In this document: positions 34,871-43,797 of the stretch, in pieces
Layout of the letters: the number at the start of each line of letters is the position of its first letter
How positions within the stretch are numbered: position 1 is the first letter of the stretch
Assembly: GCA_028281495.1 (NCBI GenBank)
Contig: JANQJU010000069.1
Span: 1-64,000 of the forward strand
Source of the DNA: SAR324 cluster bacterium
Lineage (GTDB): Bacteria > SAR324 > NAC60-12
Direction: 5' to 3'
Length of the DNA: 64,000 nucleotides
The notes under the pieces: generated by a model
Databases searched by the model: none
What the model was told of the DNA's origin: nothing
Seen by the model: the letters and a program-made list of their open reading frames with translations, nothing else
Program-made: the position numbers and the translations under genes

Positions 34871-35044
34871 GATCACACCTCCATTCACTACTGATTCAAT
34901 TGGAAAAGTCCAAGTGGTTGGTCCCACACATTGCAGGAGCGACTTGGAAAGTAAACAGGCTGGATCAGCCTCAAATCGATATCTGAATTTCTACGAGCAT
35001 GTAATACAAAGTTTGATTATGCTGTCAAGTGTCATTGTCAAACC

Positions 35045-35395
35045 TCATTCCAAGGTCACAAAGATCGTGCGTCGAGGTTGACGGTTGACTGTTCGGCTGT
35101 AATGTCCACGGCCAGTGGTGTCTTCTGCTAAAAGAACATCGCCGAGACCGAACCGACGCCGTGTGCCATCACCCACTTCGATCTCGACTTCACCGCTAAG
35201 CATAATCACGTATTGACGCTGTGGCGCATTGTGCCATTGATAGTCGTAACAGTCTGTGGTTTCGCGAAAGATGATACCAGTAGTGGGTTGTAATGTTGAC
35301 AGTTGACCAATATCACCTTGATCGATCAATGGGATTTCGAAGTCCTCAAAATGCGATTCTCCATCCTGACCAGTATACAAACGAGTGATCTTCAT
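35045..35395 (-). CDS. Small cupin-domain protein
   Basis: About 116 residues from the ATG at 35395 (MKITRLYTGQDG), preceded by GGGAG; the ATG-like start at 35473 is unsupported. The beta-barrel cupin core is seen in QYVIMLSGEVEIEVGDGTRR then RFGLGDVLLAEDTTGRGH, a GEVEIEV strand and GDVLLAEDTTGxGH second motif. Cupins include dioxygenases, isomerases and sugar-binding regulators. The metal-ligand set here is reduced (WHN and the GH of motif 2), so enzymatic activity is uncertain. Confidence 0.75.
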   Translation of the reverse strand: MKITRLYTGQDGESHFEDFEIPLIDQGDIGQLSTLQPTTGIIFRETTDCYDYQWHNAPQRQYVIMLSGEVEIEVGDGTRRRFGLGDVLLAEDTTGRGHYSRTVNRQPRRTIFVTLE

Positions 35396-35615
35396 GAGTA
35401 AACTCCCGAGGAAATATAGGGTCCAAATGAGTGTAAACGAATGCGACCGTTCATCTTTTTTTCTCCAATCCATTCAATCAATATCAATAGAAGCCCAACC
35501 ACAGATTGACACACAGGATCCTGATGACTAAACTCGGTTCACCTTTTTCGCAATACCAGAAGATTGAAAGTATACGAGAATTTATAAACTGACTCAAATA
35601 CAGGAAGGAAACAGT

Positions 35616-35861
35616 ATGCTGGAATATGGCTACACGTTGGTGATTGATTCCGTGGAAGGAGGCAACGCTTACCGATTCTACTTTCCAGACTTGCAAGGCG
35701 TGGGGGGAACCGGGCCTTCAATCAATGCTTGCTTGGTATTGGCACGAGTTGCCGTAGAAGCTCATTTGGGGTTGCTTGAAGATGAGGGCTTACCGCGTCC
35801 AGATCCCAGTCCCGATCCACAGATTGTTATTGACGGAAATGTCGGCTATGGGTTGGCTTAG
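35616..35861 (+). CDS. HicB-like antitoxin-family protein, apparently orphan
   Basis: An 81-residue protein starting MLEYGYTLVIDSVEGGN, then RFYFPDLQGVGGTGPSINAC, matching the HicB N-terminal fold (FPDLxGxxxxGxxxxEA). The helix VLARVAVEAHLGLLEDEG follows, and DPSPDPQIVI resembles the short linker after it. There is no C-terminal DNA-binding domain and no hicA toxin gene on either side. It may be a solitary regulator or the residue of a toxin-antitoxin pair. CAGGAAGGAAA precedes the start. Confidence 0.65.
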   Translation: MLEYGYTLVIDSVEGGNAYRFYFPDLQGVGGTGPSINACLVLARVAVEAHLGLLEDEGLPRPDPSPDPQIVIDGNVGYGLA

Positions 35862-35934
35862 CTGGACAATTTCAGAGAACAATAACTGCTGGCACCAACC
35901 TGTTCTTTTTTCACATTAAACCAGAGGCAATTGT

Positions 35935-36345
35935 ATGGAAAAAATTGTTAAAACTGAAGAGGAATGGGCTGAGCAACTCAACCCAGATCAAATGGCGGTT
36001 TGCCGCCACAAAGGCACCGAACGGGCATTCACAGGTGAATATTACAACAACAAAGAAGAGGGGACTTATAAATGCGTGTGTTGTGGAATCCCTTTATTTC
36101 ATTCACATACCAAATTTGATTCAGGAACTGGTTGGCCTAGTTTTTGGTCGCCAATGGAACCTGAAAATGTAGGAACTGTGGATGATTACACTCATTTCAT
36201 GCATCGCATTGAAGTCGTTTGTAGTAAATGCGATGCTCATTTGGGGCATGTCTTTGATGACGGCCCTGCCCCCACCAACAAGCGCTACTGTATTAACTCC
36301 GTAGCCCTTGATTTTGAACCGGCACCTACCGAAAATCACGACTGA
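35935..36345 (+). CDS. msrB: Peptide-methionine (R)-S-oxide reductase
   Basis: A 136-residue MsrB of normal length. It reduces the R-epimer of methionine sulphoxide in proteins. The zinc site is formed by CVCCG and CSKCD. The catalytic core has FDSGTGWPSFW and the reactive Cys in RYCINSVAL. The start is supported by CAGAGGCAATTGT just upstream. The ATP-grasp gene follows after 45 bases, so they may share a transcript. Confidence 0.96.
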   Translation: MEKIVKTEEEWAEQLNPDQMAVCRHKGTERAFTGEYYNNKEEGTYKCVCCGIPLFHSHTKFDSGTGWPSFWSPMEPENVGTVDDYTHFMHRIEVVCSKCDAHLGHVFDDGPAPTNKRYCINSVALDFEPAPTENHD

Positions 36346-36390
36346 GCTATCATTTGGGGGCCTTGTCAACCTATACAACCATGAGGAACT

Positions 36391-37662
36391 ATGACTGATA
36401 CCCATGACTTCCAATACTTTGAGGTAGGCTCGTTCTCCCATTTGTTTCGGAACGAGGTGAATGACGCCAAGCATACCTTTTTAATGGCGTATCCTTGCAC
36501 TGCGAGTTGGTCGCACTTTCCCAATACAAAAAAGTACATCATCCAAGATGGCAATGTTGAGGAAAAGAAAGTGGGTTACGATAAGATCCGGCAAAAAGAA
36601 CCTTGGAAAAATTTGGCCGTATTAGGCGATGATCTTTCTGGAATTGTTACCGATACGCCTCCTGAAACACTCGTGATGTATTGGAAAGAACATTTCGGGC
36701 ATCGCTATGAGAATATTGTACAATTGCATCATGAGACCTATTGCCACGATATCAATAAACGTGATGATTTAGAAAAAATCATCACACTTTTCCCATATGA
36801 TCATATTGCTCCTGACAAACATGCTGTTGACCCCGACAAGCATTATTATCTTCTAAGTAAAACTGCTCTGGCAGATATGGGGGTGCATTATCCGCATTAT
36901 AAAGTCTTCGACTTCAGTGAAGTGGGACTTGATGATGTTGAGGTTCGTTACGATTTTCCTTATCTCATCAAAGCATCCCATGGACTTTCTGGCGAAGGAA
37001 CCTACATCATACGTAACGAAAAAGATTTAGAATACTGTTTGAGTGAGTTGAAACTCTATCTGGAGCTCAAATTAGTGGATGCCGTTGTGGTATCAGATTT
37101 TGTGAAAAATGAAGTCCAAAACTACTGTGTGCAGTTTTATGTGAACAAGTCAGGAGACCCCACGCTCATTGGTGCGACCAATCAGTTGGTATCTGCAGAA
37201 GGGGTGCATTTGGGGGGATTCATCCATTACCATCCAGATAACATGACCAAATTTCATCACAAAGTGGCGGTGCTCAGTCGTTTTTTAAGGAAACATGGTT
37301 ACTTTGGTGTCGTAGGCGTGGATATCTTGGAGGATCGCGATGGGCAGTTGCATATGATTGATGCCAATATTCGGGTCAATGGTTCGACACCGTTGTGTTT
37401 ACAACGCCCAACCTTGCTTGCATTAGGTAAAGAGGTGGCCAAATATTCTACAGACTACCAGATGGAGGGTTCTTTGGATGAAGTCTTGGTAGCCTTAAGG
37501 GCTTATCTTGACCGCAAAGACTTCATAATCCTTTCGGTAGGCCAAAACCGAGACAATCCTAAGATTCTTGATATCTATGGCATCGTTGCTGGAGAGACTG
37601 TGGAAGAAATGCAGCGTCTCGAACAAGAGCTAGAAAGCAAAGGCCTTAAGCTCGTTTCTTGA
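36391..37662 (+). CDS. ATP-grasp ligase-like protein
   Basis: A 423-residue protein. The ATP-grasp core spans about residues 170-345: FPYLIKASHGLSGEGTYII is the lysine and glycine-rich ATP-binding strand-loop, VVVSDFVKNEVQNYCVQFYV the central sheet, and GVVGVDILED then QLHMIDANIRVNGST the Mg-binding Asp/Asn motif. Substrate-binding N- and C-terminal parts are not recognised. ATP-grasp ligases activate a carboxylate as acyl phosphate and join it to an amine, thiol or other nucleophile. The neighbours do not reveal the product. GAGGAA precedes the start. Confidence 0.78.
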   Translation: MTDTHDFQYFEVGSFSHLFRNEVNDAKHTFLMAYPCTASWSHFPNTKKYIIQDGNVEEKKVGYDKIRQKEPWKNLAVLGDDLSGIVTDTPPETLVMYWKEHFGHRYENIVQLHHETYCHDINKRDDLEKIITLFPYDHIAPDKHAVDPDKHYYLLSKTALADMGVHYPHYKVFDFSEVGLDDVEVRYDFPYLIKASHGLSGEGTYIIRNEKDLEYCLSELKLYLELKLVDAVVVSDFVKNEVQNYCVQFYVNKSGDPTLIGATNQLVSAEGVHLGGFIHYHPDNMTKFHHKVAVLSRFLRKHGYFGVVGVDILEDRDGQLHMIDANIRVNGSTPLCLQRPTLLALGKEVAKYSTDYQMEGSLDEVLVALRAYLDRKDFIILSVGQNRDNPKILDIYGIVAGETVEEMQRLEQELESKGLKLVS

Positions 37663-37672
37663 CGCAGTCAGT

Positions 37673-39103
37673 TCAGTTAGTAGGTTGCCGAGACGTGAGG
37701 TGCTCGACAATGGTGGTGGCAGCCAATTGATTCCCCGCGTTGTTATAATGAGTTTCTTGTAGAGCATATAAGCCTCCTTCCGATCCGTTTTTACGGAAGG
37801 TAGGAAGGAGGTCTAAGCAGGAAATTTGCCGAGATTGGCAGTAATCCTGTAATACCTTTTGTGGTTTATCGAGATCAAACTCGTCTCTCGATTTGCCAAA
37901 CTGTTTGAGTATCTGCTGATACAACTTGGTTTCTACTTGAAATTGAGCGGGATGGATCACCATCACAAAATCGGCATCCAAAGTCTGGGTTAAAGCGGTC
38001 AACTCATCAATCCATTTTAACGTGGGTTCGAAAGCATCTGTCGATTTTTCTTGAGCACAGCAAATTTGCAACAAGCCATTCATGATGGTCAAAAAGACCG
38101 TTTTTTCAAAAACGGGTTCGGGTTGTGGCGATGTCTTTAAGGAATCTTCCGGCTTTATGCCCATTGACACCTCTTCGCTTGCCTGTGAAGTAGGAGGTTG
38201 CCTCCATTTCGATTTGGCATCGTGGTAAGAAGCCTTCAATTGCTTTGCAAGCCACTGCAATAGGGTCCAGTTTGGAAAAATGTAAGTGTCGAAACCGTCT
38301 TGTATACGTAGGTTAAAGCCATTGTAGGAAACCTGACGTCCTTCCACATGGATAAAATCATTTCCCACATAAAAACCATATAAAACCAAATCGGGGCGAT
38401 ACGTTGGCCCGAAGCGACGGAAGAGTTCAACCTCTTGGTCAGGTTGGAAATCTCCTAGTGACATGTTAACGATTTCTACATTAGTAGGCCGCAGCAAGTC
38501 AGGGAGCAAATAATGGTAGTTTTGACTACCTCCGGCCACTCCAAAGGAATCTGAAAGCCCAACGATTCTGAAATTGCCAGGGGTCTTTTCTATAGGAACG
38601 GCTTCTTGCCAGTGGCGAGCAATAGAATCCGAAAATTGTTCTTGGGTGCTCGGAATACGTTCCGTGACCAAAAAATGTCTGAAAGTCAGCTCTGCGCTGA
38701 AAAGTGTTGCCAGCGTAGAGATTATAAGCAGCATCTGATTTTTAGGAGCACTTGCTATAAGGATCCACAATACACTTATGAAACCTACAGGTACTGTTGT
38801 TGTAAGAAAGATAAATGTCTTTGGATGAGAACGACTTGCCAACAAGGCAACAAGAAAAACAATGGAGGCAAAACTTATCGAGGGGACTGACCAAGGAAAT
38901 CTGCTAAATCGGTGGTAAATAGGGGGCAGCAAGCCAATTGAAGTCTGGAGGCAGGTCCAAAAAAAAATAAATAATGTTCCAAAAGCATAAGGAAATTGTT
39001 CAGCAAATCGATGGTCAGCAGTGAAAAAAGGGACTACGTGCAATGCAAATATTATTGCAACACAAATCGAACTCCCTACAAACCACCAGCAATTGGTGAA
39101 CAT
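37673..39103 (-). CDS. Membrane-anchored SGNH hydrolase
   Basis: A 476-residue protein with four hydrophobic N-terminal helices (to about residue 150) and a C-terminal SGNH domain. Block I is GLSDSFGVAGG (Ser in a DSxG context), block III is YGFYVGNDF, and block V is ETHYNNAGNQLAATTI, with a His but a Thr-His pair in place of Asp-x-x-His. A Ser/Pro/Glu linker interrupts the domain. It is a second SGNH protein in the window besides 9953-11545, with a different architecture. Probable role: acyl transfer or hydrolysis at the cell surface. Confidence 0.75.
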   Translation of the reverse strand: MFTNCWWFVGSSICVAIIFALHVVPFFTADHRFAEQFPYAFGTLFIFFWTCLQTSIGLLPPIYHRFSRFPWSVPSISFASIVFLVALLASRSHPKTFIFLTTTVPVGFISVLWILIASAPKNQMLLIISTLATLFSAELTFRHFLVTERIPSTQEQFSDSIARHWQEAVPIEKTPGNFRIVGLSDSFGVAGGSQNYHYLLPDLLRPTNVEIVNMSLGDFQPDQEVELFRRFGPTYRPDLVLYGFYVGNDFIHVEGRQVSYNGFNLRIQDGFDTYIFPNWTLLQWLAKQLKASYHDAKSKWRQPPTSQASEEVSMGIKPEDSLKTSPQPEPVFEKTVFLTIMNGLLQICCAQEKSTDAFEPTLKWIDELTALTQTLDADFVMVIHPAQFQVETKLYQQILKQFGKSRDEFDLDKPQKVLQDYCQSRQISCLDLLPTFRKNGSEGGLYALQETHYNNAGNQLAATTIVEHLTSRQPTN

Positions 39104-39144
39104 TTTTCACTCCTTGTGAAATGTGTGATTTCACTTACATGAAA

Positions 39145-40803
39145 TTAGCATTCCGGTACATTCACTGGAATTTGAATCGCAAGTCCTCCCTCTGAAGTTT
39201 CTTTGTACTTGGTATCCATATCTTGCGCCGTTTCCCACATTGTATGGATCACATCATCCAACGACACTTTGGCATGATCAGGATGACTTTCCAGTGCCAA
39301 ATTGGAAGCAGTAATGGCCTTAATAGCTCCCATTGTGTTTCGCTCGATACAAGGAATCTGAACCAAACCACCCACGGGATCACAGGTCATTCCCAGATGA
39401 TGTTCCATTGCTATTTCGGCTGCCATCAAGACTTGCTCTGGAGTCCCTCCTAGACATTGTGTGAGTGCTGCTGCGGCCATCGAACTCGATACACCAATTT
39501 CAGCCTGGCACCCACCCATCGCTGCTGAAATGGTTGAGCCTTTTTTAAAGATACTTCCTATCTCTCCCGCGGTAAGTAAAAAGTTTCGAACCCCCACGTT
39601 GTCGCCTTCACAAAAGCATACATAGTACATCAGCACCGCTGGAATCACACCTGCCGCACCATTTGTTGGAGCTGTCACCACCCGGCCAAATGAGGCGTTT
39701 TCTTCATTTACTGCTAATGCAAAACAGGTGATCCACTTCAAGACTTTTGGAAACGAAATAGCTTGCTGGCGGATCTCGGCTAGCCAAGCATCTATTGTAG
39801 AAGGAGAAACTAAAGCATCTATTTCTAAAGGAGAGGAGGTATTTGTGTTTTTAGTATCATGTGCTTCTGTTTGAAGTCTCGATTGGATTGGAAGCTGAAA
39901 TCTAATTTGAGAGTTCCCTCCTGTTTGGTCTTGTGCGCCAGATTGTGAATTCTTTCCGATTTGGCGTTTCTCTTCGGCACGGTCTCGCAGGCGTTGAATT
40001 GCGGTTTTGGAATCAGGTAGATTGACGAACAGGTTGGCTGCCATTTCAGATGCTCGACGTTGTACTTTCAAGCCACCAGGAAGCTCTCCTATGGTATGGC
40101 ACCCTCGATAGATACATGCCTTCATAGTTTGCCAAATTTCTTGAAGCCCCTGATCAATTGCTTCTTCGGTGCGCCATGCCAATTCATTCTGCCAGACGAT
40201 TTCTGGAATTGTACATCGAGTTTGACGACAATGTATTAAAAGGTCTTTGGCATTTCCAATTGGCATAGGCAAACGAACATCTCGCTGTGTGGACAATCTT
40301 TGGTGTTCCTGAATCACAAATCCTCCTCCAATCGAATAATAGGTTTCATCAAGTAGGTTGCAATCTTGATTGAAAGCTCTAAACCTCAAACCATTGGGAT
40401 TGAAGGGGAGTGTTGTTTCACATTGAAAGTGAATATGTAGGGTAGGATCAAAAACTATAGAGTGATGCTGTGAAGAAGAAGTCAAAACTGTAAGTTTTAG
40501 AAGTTGATCGCTTTTTAGACGGTCAATTTTTTTAAAAATTTGGTTCGTTATACAAGTAACAGGATCCTCCTGAAGTAATCCCATCATGATTGCTACGTCG
40601 GTGCCATGCCCGGGTCCTGTCTTTGCGAGGGATCCATATAGATCTACCTCTAGCCTGTCTATTTGGTTGAGTTTCGGATGAGATAGGCATTCTTTCAAGA
40701 ATCTCTGTGCTGCTCTCCAAGGTCCCAACGTGTGAGAACTGGATGGGCCAACACCAATTTTTAAGATATCAAAAATGCTGATAGCTTCGTATATTTGAGG
40801 CAT
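39145..40803 (-). CDS. sdaA: L-serine dehydratase, single-chain iron-sulphur type
   Basis: A 552-residue protein with fused beta and alpha domains. The N-terminus ISIFDILKIGVGPSSSHT, then LGPWRAA, is the serine-binding domain. The C-terminal catalytic domain carries the 4Fe-4S cysteines within CFCEGDNVG, MGGCQAEIG and HHLGMTCDPVGGLVQIPC. The enzyme converts L-serine to pyruvate and ammonia. A polar, Gln/Ser/Thr-rich stretch of about 50 residues (about 285-335) interrupts the region between the domains and lengthens it beyond the usual 455-460. The gene is preceded by a spacer of 378 bases from the ribosomal cluster. Confidence 0.93.
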   Translation of the reverse strand: MPQIYEAISIFDILKIGVGPSSSHTLGPWRAAQRFLKECLSHPKLNQIDRLEVDLYGSLAKTGPGHGTDVAIMMGLLQEDPVTCITNQIFKKIDRLKSDQLLKLTVLTSSSQHHSIVFDPTLHIHFQCETTLPFNPNGLRFRAFNQDCNLLDETYYSIGGGFVIQEHQRLSTQRDVRLPMPIGNAKDLLIHCRQTRCTIPEIVWQNELAWRTEEAIDQGLQEIWQTMKACIYRGCHTIGELPGGLKVQRRASEMAANLFVNLPDSKTAIQRLRDRAEEKRQIGKNSQSGAQDQTGGNSQIRFQLPIQSRLQTEAHDTKNTNTSSPLEIDALVSPSTIDAWLAEIRQQAISFPKVLKWITCFALAVNEENASFGRVVTAPTNGAAGVIPAVLMYYVCFCEGDNVGVRNFLLTAGEIGSIFKKGSTISAAMGGCQAEIGVSSSMAAAALTQCLGGTPEQVLMAAEIAMEHHLGMTCDPVGGLVQIPCIERNTMGAIKAITASNLALESHPDHAKVSLDDVIHTMWETAQDMDTKYKETSEGGLAIQIPVNVPEC

Positions 40804-41131
40804 AGAACCCCCCTAAGGAAGTATTCTGGATTCGGCTAGATTCAACAACAACCAAATTGTCAAAATATAGCATGAGGTGAGGAGAGTAATACAACCTATA
40901 TTAAGGGTTTTTAGCCGTAGGCATTACTTCTTTTTATCTTACCAGTATGCTGTTCTGAGATCTTGAAAGGGGGCGTTTTTGGAAGGGCTGCGTTAGTCCA
41001 GAACGTTCTATGGATCAAAAGATACACAAAACAGCCTAAAACTAATGCAGTATATTTTTTTAGGAGCATGAAATATGAGGCCTAACTTATACAAAGTCAT
41101 GACCTCATTAAAGATCTAATTTTCTTAAAGG
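40804..41131. other. Spacer between sdaA and the ribosomal cluster
   Basis: About 330 bases without an ORF of interest. It contains the upstream region of sdaA. The TTGTCAAAATATAGC segment (40857-40871) read on the minus strand gives GCTATATTTTGACAA, which could supply promoter elements. Nothing more specific is visible. Confidence 0.35.
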
Positions 41132-41174
41132 AAATAAAACCAACTGTATAAAATCTTTCTTGTACAGAGGTTGG
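41132..41174 (-). terminator. Terminator of the ribosomal cluster
   Basis: On the minus strand CCAACCTCTGTA pairs with TACAGTTGG (with a small bulge), followed by TTTTATTTCC. It lies 8-50 bases after the rplQ stop codon, the expected place for the end of the alpha operon transcript. Confidence 0.55.
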
Positions 41175-41181
41175 AATTTTT

Positions 41182-41655
41182 CTAAGTTGACGATGTCTTA
41201 GAAGTAACTTCTTGGCTTACTTCTTCTAAAACATTGATCTTTTCTTTAGTATTACTTTTTGCAATTTTCTTTTTCGTAGCGGAAAGAACATCTTGAGGGC
41301 TACCTAAGAGTTGAACTATGGCCATCTCGGCTCCATCTCCCAGTCTTCGTTTACCCAATCTAATAATTCTTGCATAGCCTCCATTTCTTTCTTTATATCG
41401 CTCTGCAAGCTCTCCAAACAACATGGACATCGCGTCTTTTGATTTTATAAATTTTAAGGCTTGTCTCCGGGCATGCAAATCACCACGCTTACCTAAAGTA
41501 ATCATTTTATCTAAAGGTTTTCGTAATTCTTTTGCACGAGCCACAGTGCATGTAATTTGTTGATGTTCTAGTATAGAAGTAACTAAGTTACGCATCATAG
41601 CCCTTCTATGAGAAGTCGATACTCCCAGGCGTCTACCTGCTTTTAAATGGCGCAT
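41182..41655 (-). CDS. rplQ: 50S ribosomal protein L17
   Basis: A 157-residue protein starting MRHLKAGRRLGVSTSHRRAM, the universal L17 N-terminus. It binds 23S rRNA near the tunnel exit. A Lys/Ser/Thr-rich C-terminal tail of about 35 residues (KKKIAKSNTKEKINVLEE) makes it longer than short L17 forms. It is the last gene of the cluster, directly after rpoA. Confidence 0.97.
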   Translation of the reverse strand: MRHLKAGRRLGVSTSHRRAMMRNLVTSILEHQQITCTVARAKELRKPLDKMITLGKRGDLHARRQALKFIKSKDAMSMLFGELAERYKERNGGYARIIRLGKRRLGDGAEMAIVQLLGSPQDVLSATKKKIAKSNTKEKINVLEEVSQEVTSKTSST

Positions 41656-41727
41656 ATTCTTACCTAACGTAATAAAATTACAATGTGAGTAATCCTAAAA
41701 TTTAATCCCATGCAGCTTAATAAGCGA

Positions 41728-42741
41728 TCAAGTAACCTTTTTCTTTTTTTCATAGGGATTATTTTGAGGATCGAAATTCTCCAGTTTCATTCCAAGAGTC
41801 AAACCCATTGTCGATAGAATTGTCTTAATTTCATTCAAAGATTTCCGACCGAAATTCTTAGTTTTTAACATTTCTTGCTCAGACTTTTGAACCAAATCTC
41901 CTATCGTTTCAATTTTTGCATTTTGAAGGCAATTAATCGAGCGAACCGAAAGCTCTAATTCACTCACGCTACGATACAAATTTTCATTAAATTGTGGAGT
42001 TTCTTCTTCTTCTTCAGGTTCAGGTTCAACTGCTTTCTCATCAAAATTGATAAAAATGTCCATATGTTCTTTTAAAATTTTTGCTGCATATGCAATTGCA
42101 TCATCCGGCGAAACTGAACCATTAGTCCACAACTCAAAAATCAACTTATCGTATTCAGTTTGCTGACCTACACGAGCATTTTGTACTTCATAATTGATAC
42201 GTGTGACTGGTGAATGATTAGAATCGAGATAAATAACACTCAAAGGAAGATCTTCTTCTTGGTTTTCTTCTGCTGGTATATACCCTTTATTTTGGCAAAC
42301 ATATAACACCATGCTGAGCTTTGCATCTTCATTTAAGGTAGCGATTTTCAATTCAGGATTCAAAATATCGACTTTTTCGAAAGTCGATATATCACTACCT
42401 GTTAGAGTACAAGGTCCTTCACCAATTAACTCTAGTTCAACAATATTATCTTCAAATTGTTTTATCTGTAACTCTTTCAAATTGAGAATAATTTCAACAA
42501 CATCTTCAACCACACCCGGGACATGAGTAAATTCATGTGAAATTCCTTCAATTTGAACTGCAAAAACTGCACTTCCCCAAATAGAAGACAACAAAATTCG
42601 CCTTAGAGCATGCCCTAATGTGATACCATAACCAGGTTCCAAAGGCTCTACAACAAATTTTGCGTACGAGTCACTAAAAGTGCTAGTTTCGACTTGTAAT
42701 TGTTTTGGTTTAGCTATAGCGGCCCAATTCTTTGCAAACAT
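41728..42741 (-). CDS. rpoA: RNA polymerase alpha subunit
   Basis: A 337-residue protein. The N-terminal dimerisation domain shows YAKFVVEPLEPGYGITLGHA and LRRILLSS. The linker is acidic (EPEPEEEEE). The C-terminal domain, which contacts UP-elements and activators, is seen in LSVRSINCLQNAKIETIGDL and NFGRKSLNEIKTIL. The order S13-S11-RpoA-L17 is the alpha operon, but rpsD (S4), normally between S11 and RpoA, is absent. Confidence 0.98.
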   Translation of the reverse strand: MFAKNWAAIAKPKQLQVETSTFSDSYAKFVVEPLEPGYGITLGHALRRILLSSIWGSAVFAVQIEGISHEFTHVPGVVEDVVEIILNLKELQIKQFEDNIVELELIGEGPCTLTGSDISTFEKVDILNPELKIATLNEDAKLSMVLYVCQNKGYIPAEENQEEDLPLSVIYLDSNHSPVTRINYEVQNARVGQQTEYDKLIFELWTNGSVSPDDAIAYAAKILKEHMDIFINFDEKAVEPEPEEEEETPQFNENLYRSVSELELSVRSINCLQNAKIETIGDLVQKSEQEMLKTKNFGRKSLNEIKTILSTMGLTLGMKLENFDPQNNPYEKKKKVT

Positions 42742-42759
42742 AAATTCCTTAAACTTGGA

Positions 42760-43146
42760 TTAAATTCTCCGTTGCTTGGGTGGACGACAACCGTTGTGAG
42801 GGACAGGTGTTACATCTCGAATACTTGTCACCTTAATACCTTCTGAAGCGATCGCACGTAATGCAGACTCACGACCAGCTCCAGGCCCTTTAATAAACAC
42901 TTGGACCTCTTTCATACCCATTTCTCTTGCTTTATGAGTTGCATCTTCTGCTGTCAATTTTGCGGCAAAAGGAGTGCTTTTTCGAGAACCTTTAAAACCA
43001 TGCAAACCAGTGCTAGACCAAGCAATAACATTGCCACTGGTATCAGAAATGCTCACAATGGTATTATTGAAAGAAGCTTGTATATGTACAACTCCTTGCT
43101 CGACATTTTTTTTTTCTTTTTTCTTAAAGGATCGTTTTTTTGCCAT
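42760..43146 (-). CDS. rpsK: 30S ribosomal protein S11
   Basis: A 128-residue platform protein. GVVHIQASFNNTIVSISDTS and the C-terminus TPVPHNGCRPPKQRRI are characteristic. A Lys-rich N-terminus (SFKKKEKKN) starts just after the ATG. It is followed within 18 bases by rpoA. Confidence 0.98.
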   Translation of the reverse strand: MAKKRSFKKKEKKNVEQGVVHIQASFNNTIVSISDTSGNVIAWSSTGLHGFKGSRKSTPFAAKLTAEDATHKAREMGMKEVQVFIKGPGAGRESALRAIASEGIKVTSIRDVTPVPHNGCRPPKQRRI

Positions 43147-43204
43147 AATTCACTTTTAAAAAATGTTTTTATTATCCTTTAGTTTCTTAGATTCGTGCGT
43201 GTCT

Positions 43205-43573
43205 TTATTTTTTCTTTCTTCCTACAATACGCCGAGGGCCTTTCCGAGTTCTTGCATTTGTCTTTGTACGTTGACCACGTGCAGGTAAACCTCGTCGATG
43301 ACGTAAACCTCGATAATTTCCTAAATCCATTAGGCGCTTAATGTTCAAATTGACTTCTCTACGAAGGTCTCCTTCAACCTGTAATTCGTTCTCGATTACC
43401 TCTCGTATTTTATTAACTTCTACATCGGAGAGATCCTGTACTTTAGTATCTTTATCAATTCCAGTATTTTCAAGAATCTTTTTTGAAGTAGGTATGCCAA
43501 TCCCATAAATGTAGGTTAACGCTATTTCTATTCTTTTTCTTTTTGGTAGATCTATCCCTGCAATTCTGGCCAC
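43205..43573 (-). CDS. rpsM: 30S ribosomal protein S13
   Basis: A 122-residue head protein that contacts 16S rRNA and P-site tRNA. MARIAGIDLPKRKRIEIALT and the C-terminal GLPARGQRTKTNARTRKG are diagnostic. It follows rpmJ by 13 bases. Confidence 0.98.
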   Translation of the reverse strand: MARIAGIDLPKRKRIEIALTYIYGIGIPTSKKILENTGIDKDTKVQDLSDVEVNKIREVIENELQVEGDLRREVNLNIKRLMDLGNYRGLRHRRGLPARGQRTKTNARTRKGPRRIVGRKKK

Positions 43574-43586
43574 TTGTCTCTCCTAA

Positions 43587-43700
43587 TTAACCTTGACGCT
43601 GTTTATGTTTTGGATTTTCACATATTACGCGTAATATCCCATGTCGCCTAATTACTTGACATTTATCACACATTTTTTTTACAGATGCTCTGACTTTCAT
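43587..43700 (-). CDS. rpmJ: 50S ribosomal protein L36
   Basis: A 37-residue protein, too short to appear as a large ORF. It reads MKVRASVKKMCDKCQVIRRH, then GILRVICENPKHKQRQG. The Cys set CxxC...C...H is the zinc-ribbon (C+) form of L36. It lies between secY and rpsM. infA, usually just upstream of it, is missing. Confidence 0.97.
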   Translation of the reverse strand: MKVRASVKKMCDKCQVIRRHGILRVICENPKHKQRQG

Positions 43701-43797
43701 AGGGCCTTTAATTTTTATGAATTGGAACTAAATGACAGTACAAGTGAGAATTGCGAATACGTTAGAGTAACTTTTTCCCTGTGAAAACTTTATGGCT

